Source: CAZCTC01 sp964501335 (GTDB lineage: Bacteria > Chloroflexota > Anaerolineae > B4-G1 > SLSP01). From it: a stretch of DNA of 24,818 nt. Under the pieces are notes generated by a model. It made no database searches and was not told the origin of the DNA. It worked only from the letters and a program-made list of their open reading frames with translations. Made by a program: the position numbers and the translations under genes. The stretch lies in contig CAZCTC010000098.1 in NCBI GenBank assembly GCA_964501335.1, forward strand, positions 1-24,818, read 5' to 3'. This document shows positions 7,782 to 16,001 of this stretch, piece after piece (within the stretch, counting starts at the first letter, position 1; each line of letters begins with the position of its first letter).

Positions 7782-8585
7782 ATGAGACGCAGTTCAATTT
7801 TCTGGGGACTTTTATTAATCGTCGCCGGTACCGTCTTCATGCTCGACAATTTAGGACTCCTGGGCAATCTCAGTGCCTGGGGAGTCCTCTGGCCGTTGGT
7901 CTTGATCGCCATAGGGGCCTGGATCATCTGGCAGACCCAACATCGACCGGCCCCGGCATCCGCCACGATCGAAAAACTCGATCTCCCCCTGGAAGGAATG
8001 ACTCAGGCCGCCATCCAGATCAAACATGGGGCCGGCCTGCTTACCGTCAACAGCAAGGCAGCCCCCGGCATGCTGATTTCCGGCAGCTTTGAAGGCGGCG
8101 TCGAGTACAACCTCGACCGCCAGGCCCAAATGCCCGAACTCCAGTTAAAGACGCCCGAATTAATCGATCTTTTCATCCCCGGCATCGTGGCTCCCGACCA
8201 GCGCATCTGGTCAGTCGGCCTGACCCGGGAAATTCCCCTCAACCTTACATTGAAAATGGGAGCCAACGATACCCATCTCGATTTCCACGATCTGCGCATC
8301 CCCGATCTACACATCGATACCGGGGCCAGTTCTACCGATCTGATCCTGCCGGCGCTCGGCATCACCCACGTCCATGTCAGCTGCGGAGCCGCCAGCTTCA
8401 CCCTCCATATTCCGGAAGGCGTGGAGGCCCGCATCAAAGTGGACAGCGGCATCTCTTCAGTGCGCGTCAATCAGGCCCGCTTTCCGCAACAGGATCGCTA
8501 TTATCAATCCCTTAATTATGACAATGCCGAACAACGGGCCGATATTGAAATCGAAGCCGGTGTAGGATCGATCGAGATCATATAA
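7782..8585 (+). CDS. LiaF-like membrane protein with a C-terminal beta (toastrack-type) domain
   Basis: The 267-residue protein has two N-terminal helices (about 6-24 and 34-50) in the LiaI/LiaF-like pattern, with the motif WGLLLIVAGTVFMLDNLGLL. A soluble domain follows from about residue 65. This part is made of short beta repeats with small residues and polar turns (IDTGASSTDLILP, VSCGAASFTLHIP, VDSGISSVRV, IEAGVGSIEI), as in the beta domain shared by LiaF and PspC-linked envelope-stress proteins. In Bacillus, LiaF inhibits the LiaRS two-component system; no kinase or regulator gene is present here, so I do not carry that function over. The start is supported by TAAGGAG six bases upstream. 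The next gene follows after 16 bases and is probably co-transcribed. Confidence 0.72.
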   Translation: MRRSSIFWGLLLIVAGTVFMLDNLGLLGNLSAWGVLWPLVLIAIGAWIIWQTQHRPAPASATIEKLDLPLEGMTQAAIQIKHGAGLLTVNSKAAPGMLISGSFEGGVEYNLDRQAQMPELQLKTPELIDLFIPGIVAPDQRIWSVGLTREIPLNLTLKMGANDTHLDFHDLRIPDLHIDTGASSTDLILPALGITHVHVSCGAASFTLHIPEGVEARIKVDSGISSVRVNQARFPQQDRYYQSLNYDNAEQRADIEIEAGVGSIEII

Positions 8586-8601
8586 AAGGAAGGTATTCCT
8601 G

Positions 8602-9423
8602 ATGAAACGTCCTGATGCGCGTTTAGTTGCAGGAGCCCTGCTCATTTTAGGAGGCCTGTTGTTGCTGCCTCAATCGCTGGGGCTTTTCCCAGTCGGCATG
8701 GGCCTGCTGTGGGCCGTCTTCTTCGGTCTGGGGGGGCTGGCCTTTATGTTCTACTTCGTCATCGACCGGCATAATACCTGGTGGGCCGCCATTCCGGGCT
8801 TCTCCATGCTGGGATTGGGCGCCACCATCTTCCTCTCCCTGCTTCCCCTGACCGGCCCCTTGCAGGAAGGACTGCTCGGCTCGACCTTTCTCGGCAGTAT
8901 CGGATTGAGCTTCCTGCTCATCTTCCTGGTCCGCCGCGAATTCTGGTGGGCCCTGATCCCCGGCGGCATCCTGCTCGCCCTGAGCCTGCTCGTCTTCATC
9001 GGCAATGTCCTGCCCAACGGCGAGGATCTGATCGGTCCGCTCTTCCTGGCCTTCATCGGTCTGGCATTCCTGGCCGTCTTTGTGGTCCGCCGGGATCAAT
9101 GGTGGGCCATCATCCCCGCCGGCATGATGCTCACCCTGGCGATCACAATCAGTATCGATATCCTTTCCGAAAATTTCTCGGTCGGGCTGATGATGTTGGG
9201 CTTCGCCGCCACCTTTGCCCTCGTCGGCATCCTTCCCACCCGCCACGGCCCCAACAGCTGGGCCTTCATCCCGGCCGCCCTCCTGGGACTCATCGGCATG
9301 ATCTTCCTGGCCTCCATGGAATCGATTTTCCGCTACAGCAATATCGTCGGTTCCCTGGCCTTGATTCTGGCCGGCGGCTATCTCATCTTCCGCAACGTCC
9401 TCCGTCGCCCGCGAGGCGAATAG
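8602..9423 (+). CDS. Multi-pass membrane protein with four tandem WWAxIP repeats
   Basis: This 273-residue hydrophobic protein contains a unit of about 52-55 residues repeated four times. Each unit has two membrane helices joined by a charged turn and a Trp-rich motif: NTWWAAIPG (58-66), EFWWALIPG (113-121), DQWWAIIPAG (165-174) and the weaker NSWAFIPAA (218-226). Every motif is preceded by a basic pair or Arg-His. The first 45 residues look like a LiaI/LiaF-type hairpin, and the C-terminus is basic (RRPRGE). I do not recognise a named family with certainty. The repeat suggests growth by internal duplication. AAGGAAGG lies eight bases before the ATG, and the gap to the LiaF-like gene is 16 bases, so it probably belongs to that operon and acts in the membrane with it. 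Confidence 0.6.
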   Translation: MKRPDARLVAGALLILGGLLLLPQSLGLFPVGMGLLWAVFFGLGGLAFMFYFVIDRHNTWWAAIPGFSMLGLGATIFLSLLPLTGPLQEGLLGSTFLGSIGLSFLLIFLVRREFWWALIPGGILLALSLLVFIGNVLPNGEDLIGPLFLAFIGLAFLAVFVVRRDQWWAIIPAGMMLTLAITISIDILSENFSVGLMMLGFAATFALVGILPTRHGPNSWAFIPAALLGLIGMIFLASMESIFRYSNIVGSLALILAGGYLIFRNVLRRPRGE

Positions 9424-9449
9424 TCTTTTTCAATAACCCAAAGCATAAC

Positions 9450-9615
9450 GATCTGTACGATAGTTCGTAGGGATGGCCAAAGGCCGGCTTTTGACATCCC
9501 GCAACAGGCACTTCCCATGTAAGCGACGTGCTGGATGCTACACGACAAAGAAAGTTTTCTATTTGTGTTTTTGCGCGCATAAGAATGCGCGCAAAAACAC
9601 AGACTTTTTTCTCCT
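9450..9615 (+). repeat. Intergenic repeat, copy B, with 17-bp hairpin
   Basis: This copy begins with GATCTGTACGATAGTTCG, which aligns with the starts of copies C and D. It continues through CATCCCGCAACAGG (9495-9508) and GACGTGCTGGAT (9525-9536), and then the hairpin: left arm 9564-9580, loop AAGA 9581-9584, right arm 9585-9601. GACTTTTTTCTCC follows. It fills most of the gap between the WWAxIP-repeat gene and the winged-helix gene and could end transcription of the former. Confidence 0.8.
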
Positions 9616-9661
9616 GCGCCTCCCGGCGGGCGAACTTGTGTTCAAAAATCCCGCTTTGAGT

Positions 9662-9667
9662 TAAAAT
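9662..9667 (+). promoter_or_regulatory. Possible -10 box giving a leaderless transcript
   Basis: TAAAAT at 9662-9667 lies seven bases before the ATG at 9675, so a transcript starting at the usual distance would begin at or within a base of the start codon. There is no Shine-Dalgarno in that gap. The -35 is unclear: TTGTGT at 9636-9641 is spaced 20 bases away. Confidence 0.35.
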
Positions 9668-9674
9668 TATCCCC

Positions 9675-10775
9675 ATGGCTATCACAGAACTCCAAATTCG
9701 CTGGTTTCGGCTTCGACGTTCCGGCCTGGAACGCCCCTTCGCCACCCCGGAAATCGCCGCAGCAACCCTCGCCGGGATCCAGGCTCAAATCCTGCCGGCC
9801 GCCGGGCTGGCCCTCTGGAACCGCACCGCCGGCCTCAGCCATGACGACTTCGATGCCCGGCTCCATCAAAATCGCACGCTGGTCAAACTCTGGGGCCAGC
9901 GCGGCACCCTCCATCTCTACCCCAGTCAGGAATGGCCCCTGATCTATGCCGCCCTGAACACTCAAAAGCCCAGCTGGTGGGAGCGTCAGACTGAAGCTCA
10001 AAGTGGAAATATTGAACTCTATCGCGCTACGGTCGATCAGGTCGCCGAAATCTTAAAAGAACGGGGCTACCTCTCACGCAGCGATCTACGGACCCTGGAT
10101 CTCCCCCTGGCGGACTTTCACTTCTCCGCCTGGGGTGGAATCTTCGCCGATCTGGTCCGCCGGGGCGTCGCCTGCCACGCCGGACAAGCGGGCAATGAAG
10201 GTCGCTTCGCCTATCGCGAACTCTGGCTGCCGGATCTGCACTGGGATCCTCCCGCTCACAATCTGGCCAATCAGGAACTGGTTCGCCGCTACTTCAAAGC
10301 CTATGGGCCGGCTACCCTGCGTGATTTCGCCTACTGGCGCGGCGTCCCGCTCACTTCAGCCCGGCCCTGGATCGCCGCCCTGGGATCCGAGCTGACCGAA
10401 ATCGCTACCGAATCCGGGCCCCAATTGCTGTTGCGCGACGATATCGATGAACTGGCCGCCCCGCCCCCGGAACGAGAATCCTGGCCGGTCCGAATGCTCT
10501 ACCGTTTCGATCCCCTCTTTCTGGCCCATAAAGATAAAAAATGGGTCATCGATGCCGCCTGGTACGATCAAATCTGGCGGCCGGCCGGCCACATCGAAGG
10601 AGCGGTGCTGGAATACGGCCGAATCATTGGAACCTGGCGGTACGACCGGTTGGACAAAGGCCTGAGTGTACAAATCACGCCCTTCACACCCTTCCCGGAT
10701 TACGTACAATCAGCCCTCGAGACAGCCACCGCCGGCATCGCCCGCTTCTTCGACCTGCCGCTGCTTCAGCCATAA
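9675..10775 (+). CDS. Winged-helix DNA-binding protein, AlkZ/YcaQ-like DNA glycosylase candidate
   Basis: The 366-residue protein matches the HTH_42 family of tandem winged-helix proteins. Landmarks are GIQAQILP near residues 34-41, QRGTLHLY near 75-82, RYFKAYGPATLRDFAYWRG in the middle (a winged-helix segment), LLYRFDPLF-type residues near 275-283, and a C-terminal G-T-W beta hairpin (IIGTWRYDR). The family includes Streptomyces AlkZ and E. coli YcaQ, which unhook DNA crosslinks. Their catalytic motif is Gln-x-Gln or Gln-x-Asp, and Gln36-Ala37-Gln38 here fits the AlkZ type. Many homologues are untested, so the glycosylase function is an inference from this motif. The length is normal for the family. 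The start follows a -10-like box with no ribosome-binding site. The gene is flanked by repeat copies on both sides and is probably transcribed alone. Confidence 0.78.
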   Translation: MAITELQIRWFRLRRSGLERPFATPEIAAATLAGIQAQILPAAGLALWNRTAGLSHDDFDARLHQNRTLVKLWGQRGTLHLYPSQEWPLIYAALNTQKPSWWERQTEAQSGNIELYRATVDQVAEILKERGYLSRSDLRTLDLPLADFHFSAWGGIFADLVRRGVACHAGQAGNEGRFAYRELWLPDLHWDPPAHNLANQELVRRYFKAYGPATLRDFAYWRGVPLTSARPWIAALGSELTEIATESGPQLLLRDDIDELAAPPPERESWPVRMLYRFDPLFLAHKDKKWVIDAAWYDQIWRPAGHIEGAVLEYGRIIGTWRYDRLDKGLSVQITPFTPFPDYVQSALETATAGIARFFDLPLLQP

Positions 10776-10822
10776 ACGGCTTTTCAACAAAAACGTCAAC
10801 CTGAACCGTAAACCCGAAAACA

Positions 10823-10981
10823 TAAAAAACCTGTGTTTGGGCGGGCTTCAGAAAGCCCGCCCAAACACAAATAAAAAATTCTCTCCCCCCATCCAGCGCG
10901 TCGTATCTTAGGGGGAAAAGTGCCAGGTGCGGAGCACAAGAAAACGGCCGTTCTTTAAACCACCGAACAATCGCACAAATC
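10823..10981 (-). repeat. Intergenic repeat, copy C, inverted, with 17-bp hairpin
   Basis: Read on the minus strand, this copy starts with a TGTGCGATTGTTCGG block near 10976, passes GTGCTCCGCACCTGG, then GACGCGCTGGAT (10902-10891), then a run of T, then the hairpin. On the plus strand the hairpin is left arm 10832-10848, loop CAGA 10849-10852 and right arm 10853-10869. It is the same element as copies A, B and D but in the opposite orientation, and it lies between the winged-helix gene and thyX. Confidence 0.8.
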
Positions 10982-11002
10982 AAAAACTTGAAAGGTAAAT
11001 CT

Positions 11003-11632
11003 ATGGAAGTTACACTGATTGGCCTGACCCAATACCAGGCAGGCGATGAAACGCCGGAATCCCTGTTGGAAACTGCCGGACGGATCTGCTACCGCAGCGA
11101 AAGCCACGGCGACCCGGCCGCCTTCCTCACAGCTCGCCTGCACGAAGGCCATCTCAGCCTGATCGAGCATGCCAGCGCCACCTTTGCCGTCAACGGCATC
11201 AGCCGGAGCTGTAGCCATCAACTGGTCCGCCACCGCCTCGCCTCCTTCTCCCAGGAAAGCCAACGCTACGTCGAAATGAACGCGCCCGAATGGATTATCC
11301 CCCCGGCCATCGCCGCCGATCCCACCGCTCTATCCATCTGGGAAACTCACATGGCCCAGGTAGCGGCCACCTATACCGCCCTGCGAGAACGGGGTATCCG
11401 TAAAGAAGATGCCCGCTTCATTCTGCCCAATGCCACCGCTACCCGCATCATCGTCACCATGAATTTTCGAGAACTCCGCCACTTCTTCGACCTTCGACTT
11501 GCCCCTGCTGCTCAATGGGAAATCCGCCGGCTGGCCGCCCGGATGCTTCAGTTGATCCAGCCCCACGCCCCCACCGTCTTCCGCGATCAATGGGAATATC
11601 TCACGAACCAATTTCCAGATTTATTAGATTAA
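11003..11632 (+). CDS. thyX: Flavin-dependent thymidylate synthase ThyX
   Basis: This 209-residue enzyme makes dTMP from dUMP using methylene-tetrahydrofolate, with FAD and NADPH as hydride carriers, and serves DNA synthesis in organisms that lack ThyA. The ThyX signature RHR-(7 residues)-S is intact: Arg76-His77-Arg78 and Ser86 in RHRLASFSQESQRYV. The dUMP- and FAD-binding pattern continues with ARFILPNATATRI (137-149) and the C-terminal MNFRELRHFFDLR (153-165). I chose the ATG at 11003, not an in-frame TTG five codons upstream, because GAAAGG lies seven bases before the ATG and the protein then begins MEVTLIG as in homologues. No folate gene is adjacent. A promoter-like box follows the stop, so the next gene is probably separate. 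Confidence 0.95.
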   Translation: MEVTLIGLTQYQAGDETPESLLETAGRICYRSESHGDPAAFLTARLHEGHLSLIEHASATFAVNGISRSCSHQLVRHRLASFSQESQRYVEMNAPEWIIPPAIAADPTALSIWETHMAQVAATYTALRERGIRKEDARFILPNATATRIIVTMNFRELRHFFDLRLAPAAQWEIRRLAARMLQLIQPHAPTVFRDQWEYLTNQFPDLLD

Positions 11633-11658
11633 AGACTCCCCTTCGTGGATTTCCGTGG

Positions 11659-11664
11659 TACAAT
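11659..11664 (+). promoter_or_regulatory. Possible -10 box of the membrane-protein gene
   Basis: TACAAT at 11659-11664 would start RNA near 11671, leaving a 27-base leader with GGGAG at 11686-11690 before the GTG start at 11698. The -35 is not clear. Confidence 0.4.
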
Positions 11665-11697
11665 TCGCCTCGATTCAGTTCAAATGGGAGATACGTC

Positions 11698-13449
11698 GTG
11701 TTAAACTCAATAGCGCAGCGGCTGAACTCATCCCCCTGGATGCGCCAGTTGCTCTTCCTGGCGTCGGCATTACTCAGCATATTTTTTATTGGTTATCACT
11801 TTGGCACCTTCGACCAAGCGATTCACATCCCCTTCCTCAAAGCCACCGTCGATCCTACCCTCTTCCCAGGTGATCAATTCTTCTCCATGCGAGCAACCCA
11901 CTATTCCTATTTCTGGTACTTCTTCCAACCGTTCTATCGTCTGGGAATTCTGGAAATCGTCATGTTCCTGGTCCACGTTATGGCCACCCACCTTACCTTC
12001 TGGGCCGTCTGGAAGCTGGCCATGACCCTCTTCGAAGATCCATTGGCCGCCCTGATTGCCGTTTTCGCCTTCATCTTCCCGCACATCGGTTTTGCCGGCT
12101 TCCCCATCATCGAATTCAGCCTGCTCAACCGCACCTTTGTGCTGCCCTTCCTGCTCTTTGCCCTGGATCTCTTCCTCCATCGCCGCTATATCCTGGCCTT
12201 CCTGCTGCTGGGCGCCCTTTATAACCTGCACGTCATCTCGGTCAATTTCGTCCTGGCCATGGTCTTATTCGATTGCCTGCTCGAATTCCGCAAAATCGGT
12301 TGGCGCAACATCGCCCTGGGCTTGGTAGCCTTCGTTATTGCCGCCCTGCCCGTTTTGATCTGGAAGCTGAGCGGCAGCTCACCCAACGACTTCAGCCTGC
12401 GGCCCGAATGGCTGGCCATTATCGCTAAAGGCACCATCTACAACATCTTCTATGTGATCGCTCCTTACCCCCACATTCTGCTGATCACCGCCTGCGGGGT
12501 TTGCGGCGTCGGCCTTTTCCTGGCCGCCCGCAAATCGTTGGCGCCCCGTCCTCATGACAAAACCATCACCATTTTCATTATTGCCGTCTTCATCGTCCTG
12601 GCCGTCCAGATGATCACCTCATCCTGGCTACCGATCACCATCATCATTCAATCTCAAATCATCCGGGTAGGCCTCTTCGGCGTCATCTTCGGTTACCTCT
12701 ACTTCGCCGCCTTCCTGGCCCAAAAATACCGCGACCCGGGCTACGTCCGATTTGATTTCGTCCTGGAAATGGGGGCCTTTGCCGTCTCTACCCTGCCCAT
12801 TGTCCCGATGGCCGTGTGGGCCTTCGAACGCTACCTCCCGCTACCTACCGTCCACGTCCGTCGCATCGCCACCGCGACCGGGCTGATCATGGCCTGGATC
12901 GCCACCATCATCATTACCCTCTCCTATCAGGTCTGGACCCCGGGAATTTACATCTACGCCCACCAAAGCCCCTGGTATGATGCTCAAATCTGGGCCCGCG
13001 ACAATACGCCCAAAAACACCCTCTTCATCACCCCCCCGGAAAACTGGTGGTTCTACGAATCCGAATGGCGCGTCTTCTCGGAACGCAGCACCGTAGTCAC
13101 CCTTTCGGAATTGCTGGAAGCCGCCTTCGTGCCTGATTATCTAAACACCTGGGAACCGCGCTTTAACGCCCTGGCTCCCGGTGCCTTGCCCCAATTCGAA
13201 GGCGATTACTTTGAAAACGTCCGAATTACCGCCGCTGCATTTAACAGCCTGACCGACGACCAACTGGTCGAAATTGCCCGAAAATATGGGGCCAGCTATC
13301 TGGTGGTAGAAAAACCGATCCAACGCCAGTTCCCGGTCGCCTACGAAAACTCCACCTATATCATCTACGATCTGCGCCATGCCCTCACGCCGGAAGGTCT
13401 CGCCAAACCCCATCCTTCGCGGGCCCTAAAAGTAGCCTTGCAAAAATAG
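11698..13449 (+). CDS. Polytopic membrane protein with a C-terminal extracytoplasmic domain, GT-C-like
   Basis: The 583-residue protein has about eleven membrane helices over residues 12-425 and a soluble C-terminal part of about 150 residues. The first external loop reads FDQAIHIPFLKATVDPTLFPGDQFF; an acidic loop after the first helix, followed by a polytopic body, recalls GT-C glycosyltransferases that use lipid-linked sugars. The C-terminal part contains WARDNTPKNTLFITPPENWWF and ends in a Rossmann-like YLVVEK segment, a pattern seen in large uncharacterised membrane proteins (possibly DUF6798-type). I cannot assign a substrate. I chose GTG at 11698, because GGGAG lies seven bases upstream and the upstream frame overlaps thyX. 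A glycoside hydrolase follows 227 bases on, so a role in surface sugars is possible but not shown. Confidence 0.6.
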   Translation: MLNSIAQRLNSSPWMRQLLFLASALLSIFFIGYHFGTFDQAIHIPFLKATVDPTLFPGDQFFSMRATHYSYFWYFFQPFYRLGILEIVMFLVHVMATHLTFWAVWKLAMTLFEDPLAALIAVFAFIFPHIGFAGFPIIEFSLLNRTFVLPFLLFALDLFLHRRYILAFLLLGALYNLHVISVNFVLAMVLFDCLLEFRKIGWRNIALGLVAFVIAALPVLIWKLSGSSPNDFSLRPEWLAIIAKGTIYNIFYVIAPYPHILLITACGVCGVGLFLAARKSLAPRPHDKTITIFIIAVFIVLAVQMITSSWLPITIIIQSQIIRVGLFGVIFGYLYFAAFLAQKYRDPGYVRFDFVLEMGAFAVSTLPIVPMAVWAFERYLPLPTVHVRRIATATGLIMAWIATIIITLSYQVWTPGIYIYAHQSPWYDAQIWARDNTPKNTLFITPPENWWFYESEWRVFSERSTVVTLSELLEAAFVPDYLNTWEPRFNALAPGALPQFEGDYFENVRITAAAFNSLTDDQLVEIARKYGASYLVVEKPIQRQFPVAYENSTYIIYDLRHALTPEGLAKPHPSRALKVALQK

Positions 13450-13529
13450 CAACCTGAGATACATCTAAATAGTCCGGTTGCCATCTTTGAAAGCCCGGCG
13501 ATCTCGACAAAGCGATTTTGCATCTTGCG

Positions 13530-13592
13530 ATTGGAAAAATGGAAGCTGGAAGATTGAAAAACCTTCCAGGCTTCCTGTTTTCCAATCTTCCA
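13530..13592. repeat. Nested inverted repeats between the membrane-protein and GH31 genes
   Basis: Outer arms ATTGGAAAA (13530-13538) and TTTTCCAAT (13578-13586) enclose GGAAGC/GCTTCC and TGGAAG/CTTCCA arms, forming an interrupted hairpin of about 57 bases. An alternative pairing joins TGGAAGATTG (13547-13556) to CAATCTTCCA (13583-13592). The base sequence differs from the other repeat family, but the adjoining GGCCGGAGCACAAAG resembles GTGCGGAGCACAAG in copy C. There is no T-run, so it is a poor terminator. Confidence 0.5.
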
Positions 13593-13676
13593 GGCCGGAG
13601 CACAAAGCAAGATTTCATAAAGTAAAAACTTAAATAAAACTGAGGCCCTATCCTAACTCCATTGCGAGGTAACTGT

Positions 13677-15965
13677 ATGATCGAAGAAACCGGTTCCACC
13701 CGCGTCCGGGTTGAATTCTGGGCTCCTAATGCCGTTCGGATCACACATGCCCCGCTTTCTGCCGCCGATTTTCCACCGGATCGCCCCTGGCTGCAACATA
13801 TTCGCCTGCCCTCCGAGCCCTGTTCACCCGAGGCCGCTGAACTGGAAATCCACTTCACCCCCACCGGCATCCAAATCTATACGAACGACGGAAAGCTCGT
13901 TCTGGGAGAGGCCCAACCCCCTCGGCTGGATGAAGCAGGAACGGTCGGGCTGGCCCTGGATATCACCCCCGGAGAAGGTTTTTATGGTTGGGGGGAATGG
14001 TTCAACGGCTTCCGCCGGGAAACCGGCATGGTACAACTCAAAATCCGGGATGCCCTGGCCTGGATGCAAAACAAACACACCTACTCAGCCCTGCCCATCT
14101 TCCTCAGCGATCGAGGTTACGCCTTCTTCCTGCTCAACAGCCACACCAGCACCTGGACCCTGGCCCCCGACCGGGAAACGATCGAAATTGAAGCCGGCGG
14201 GCCCCCCGTCGACTATCTGGTCATCTACGGACCTTCCTTCAAACGAATTTTGGAAACCTACACAGCCTTAACCGGTCGCCCGCCGCTCCTGCCCCAATGG
14301 GCTTTTGGACTCTGGGTCACCGGATATCCGCAGACCCACCAGGAAAAAGTGATCAACCATGTCGAGGAACACCGACGCAGGCAGATCCCCCTCGATGCCG
14401 TCATCCTGGATTACCACTGGGAAGAAACCTTCCATAATTTTCGCTGGCGTCGCGACATCATCCCCGACCCCGACCGCATGATCGCCCAATTAAAAGAACG
14501 GGGAGTCCATCTGGGCCTGATCACCACACCCTTTCAAAATATCGGAAATCGCCGCTGGTACAAATTTTTCCTCTACCTCTACGTCCAGGATATCCCCTTC
14601 AAACAACTGCTGGCCGATGAACGGGCCCTGCCCGAATATGAACTGGCCCGCACCCGGGGCTATCTGGCTCACGAAAAAGCCAACTGGTGGTTCGGAACTG
14701 GCGGCATGATCGATTTCGCCAATCCGGAAGCCGCCGCCTGGTGGAACAACCTGATGAAGCCCCGTTACGAACAGGGAGTGGCCTTCTTTAAGAACGATGA
14801 CGGTGAATATCTGCCGGAAGATGCCCACAGCGCCCTGGGGATAGACGGCAAAGAATACCATAATCTCTACGGTTTCTTCTACGGCCGGGCCCTCTATGAA
14901 GGCATGGCCGACCTCGACGACCGCCGCCCCTTGATCTATGCCCGCTCGGTCTGGGCCGGCTCACAACGCTACCCCGGCATCTTTATGGGCGATCAAAAGC
15001 CCACCGGGGCCCACCTGCACAGCACCATTCGCGCCGGGCTCAATCTCAGCCTGCTGGGATTCGCTTACTGGACCGCCGATGTTTTCGGGTTGGACGGCAA
15101 GACCACTCCGGAAATGCATCTGCGGTATGCCCAATGGGCCCTGATGACCCCCATTGCCCGCTATTTCATCCGTCCACCCCATGTCGATAACACCCGCTTC
15201 CCCTGGTCTCATGGTCCGGCCGCCGAAACCAATTTCCGAAGTTATGCCGAGCTGCGTTATCGGCTGCTTCCCACCTATTACACTCTGAGCTGGGAAGCCT
15301 ACCGCACCGGTATTCCCATGCTGCGCCCGATGATCCTGGAATTCCAAAACGATCTCCGCATGGCCCCGATCGACGATCAACTCATGCTCGGGCCTAACCT
15401 CATGCTGGCTCCCGTAACCAAAGAGGGCGCCCGCACTCGCCCCATCATCCTGCCGAAAGGAATCTGGCATGATTTCTGGACTGAACGCAGCTGGGAAGGC
15501 GATACCACCATCGATTACCCGGCCCCGTTAGATCGTCTGCCGATGCTGGTAAAGGGCGGAACCCTTCTCATATTAGGAGTGCCGCTTCAGTTCATCCCCG
15601 AAAACCATCGCTTTGAAAAACTGGAACTACATGCCTGGCCGCCCTACAATCCAGCCGTACTGGGGGAACTCTACGAAGATGACGGGGTTACCCGGGCCTA
15701 TCAACAAGGCGCCTATGCCGTAACGGCGTTCAGCATCACCGAACGCAACAACACTCTCATGACCCGCATCGCGCCGGCCACGGGCACCCTTCCGGGACTG
15801 CCTGCCGAACGAGAACTCCTGCTGATCTTCCATCGAATTCCACGCCCTCAAGGAGTCCGAATCAATGGCCCCATCTTCCGGGACTGGCACTGGGAAAACG
15901 ACACCCTGACCTTACAGTTCAAAGCTCCCACCAACGCAGAGACATTGATCGAAATCAAATTCTAA
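13677..15965 (+). CDS. Glycoside hydrolase family 31 (alpha-glucosidase/alpha-xylosidase type)
   Basis: This 762-residue enzyme has the GH31 layout: an N-terminal beta-sandwich with FYGWGEWFNGF (102-112), a catalytic (beta/alpha)8 barrel from about 205, and C-terminal beta domains with GGTLLILG and the YEDDG motif. The retaining mechanism needs an Asp nucleophile, seen in FKNDDGEY (Asp374 by alignment with K-x-D-x-x-E), and an Asp acid/base, seen in IFMGDQ (Asp439). AVILDYHW (241-248) is the usual substrate-pocket strand. There is no signal peptide, so it should act in the cytoplasm on alpha-linked oligosaccharides; the exact substrate cannot be read from sequence. The ATG at 13677 has GAGG seven bases upstream and is preferred to an in-frame TTG five codons earlier. 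No transporter or sugar regulator is adjacent. It converges with the zinc-ribbon pair, 36 bases apart. Confidence 0.9.
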   Translation: MIEETGSTRVRVEFWAPNAVRITHAPLSAADFPPDRPWLQHIRLPSEPCSPEAAELEIHFTPTGIQIYTNDGKLVLGEAQPPRLDEAGTVGLALDITPGEGFYGWGEWFNGFRRETGMVQLKIRDALAWMQNKHTYSALPIFLSDRGYAFFLLNSHTSTWTLAPDRETIEIEAGGPPVDYLVIYGPSFKRILETYTALTGRPPLLPQWAFGLWVTGYPQTHQEKVINHVEEHRRRQIPLDAVILDYHWEETFHNFRWRRDIIPDPDRMIAQLKERGVHLGLITTPFQNIGNRRWYKFFLYLYVQDIPFKQLLADERALPEYELARTRGYLAHEKANWWFGTGGMIDFANPEAAAWWNNLMKPRYEQGVAFFKNDDGEYLPEDAHSALGIDGKEYHNLYGFFYGRALYEGMADLDDRRPLIYARSVWAGSQRYPGIFMGDQKPTGAHLHSTIRAGLNLSLLGFAYWTADVFGLDGKTTPEMHLRYAQWALMTPIARYFIRPPHVDNTRFPWSHGPAAETNFRSYAELRYRLLPTYYTLSWEAYRTGIPMLRPMILEFQNDLRMAPIDDQLMLGPNLMLAPVTKEGARTRPIILPKGIWHDFWTERSWEGDTTIDYPAPLDRLPMLVKGGTLLILGVPLQFIPENHRFEKLELHAWPPYNPAVLGELYEDDGVTRAYQQGAYAVTAFSITERNNTLMTRIAPATGTLPGLPAERELLLIFHRIPRPQGVRINGPIFRDWHWENDTLTLQFKAPTNAETLIEIKF

Positions 15966-16001
15966 ACAAAAGATCGTACAGGAAATAAAAAACTCTCCTT
16001 T

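Noticed and set aside
406..10981. Intergenic repeats as a CRISPR array
   Set aside because: Copies are thousands of bases apart, about 160 bases long, in both orientations, and without regular spacers or cas genes.
11515..11697. Longer start for the GT-C-like membrane protein
   Set aside because: It would overlap thyX by over 100 bases and add a Pro/Arg-rich extension; GTG at 11698 has a good Shine-Dalgarno.
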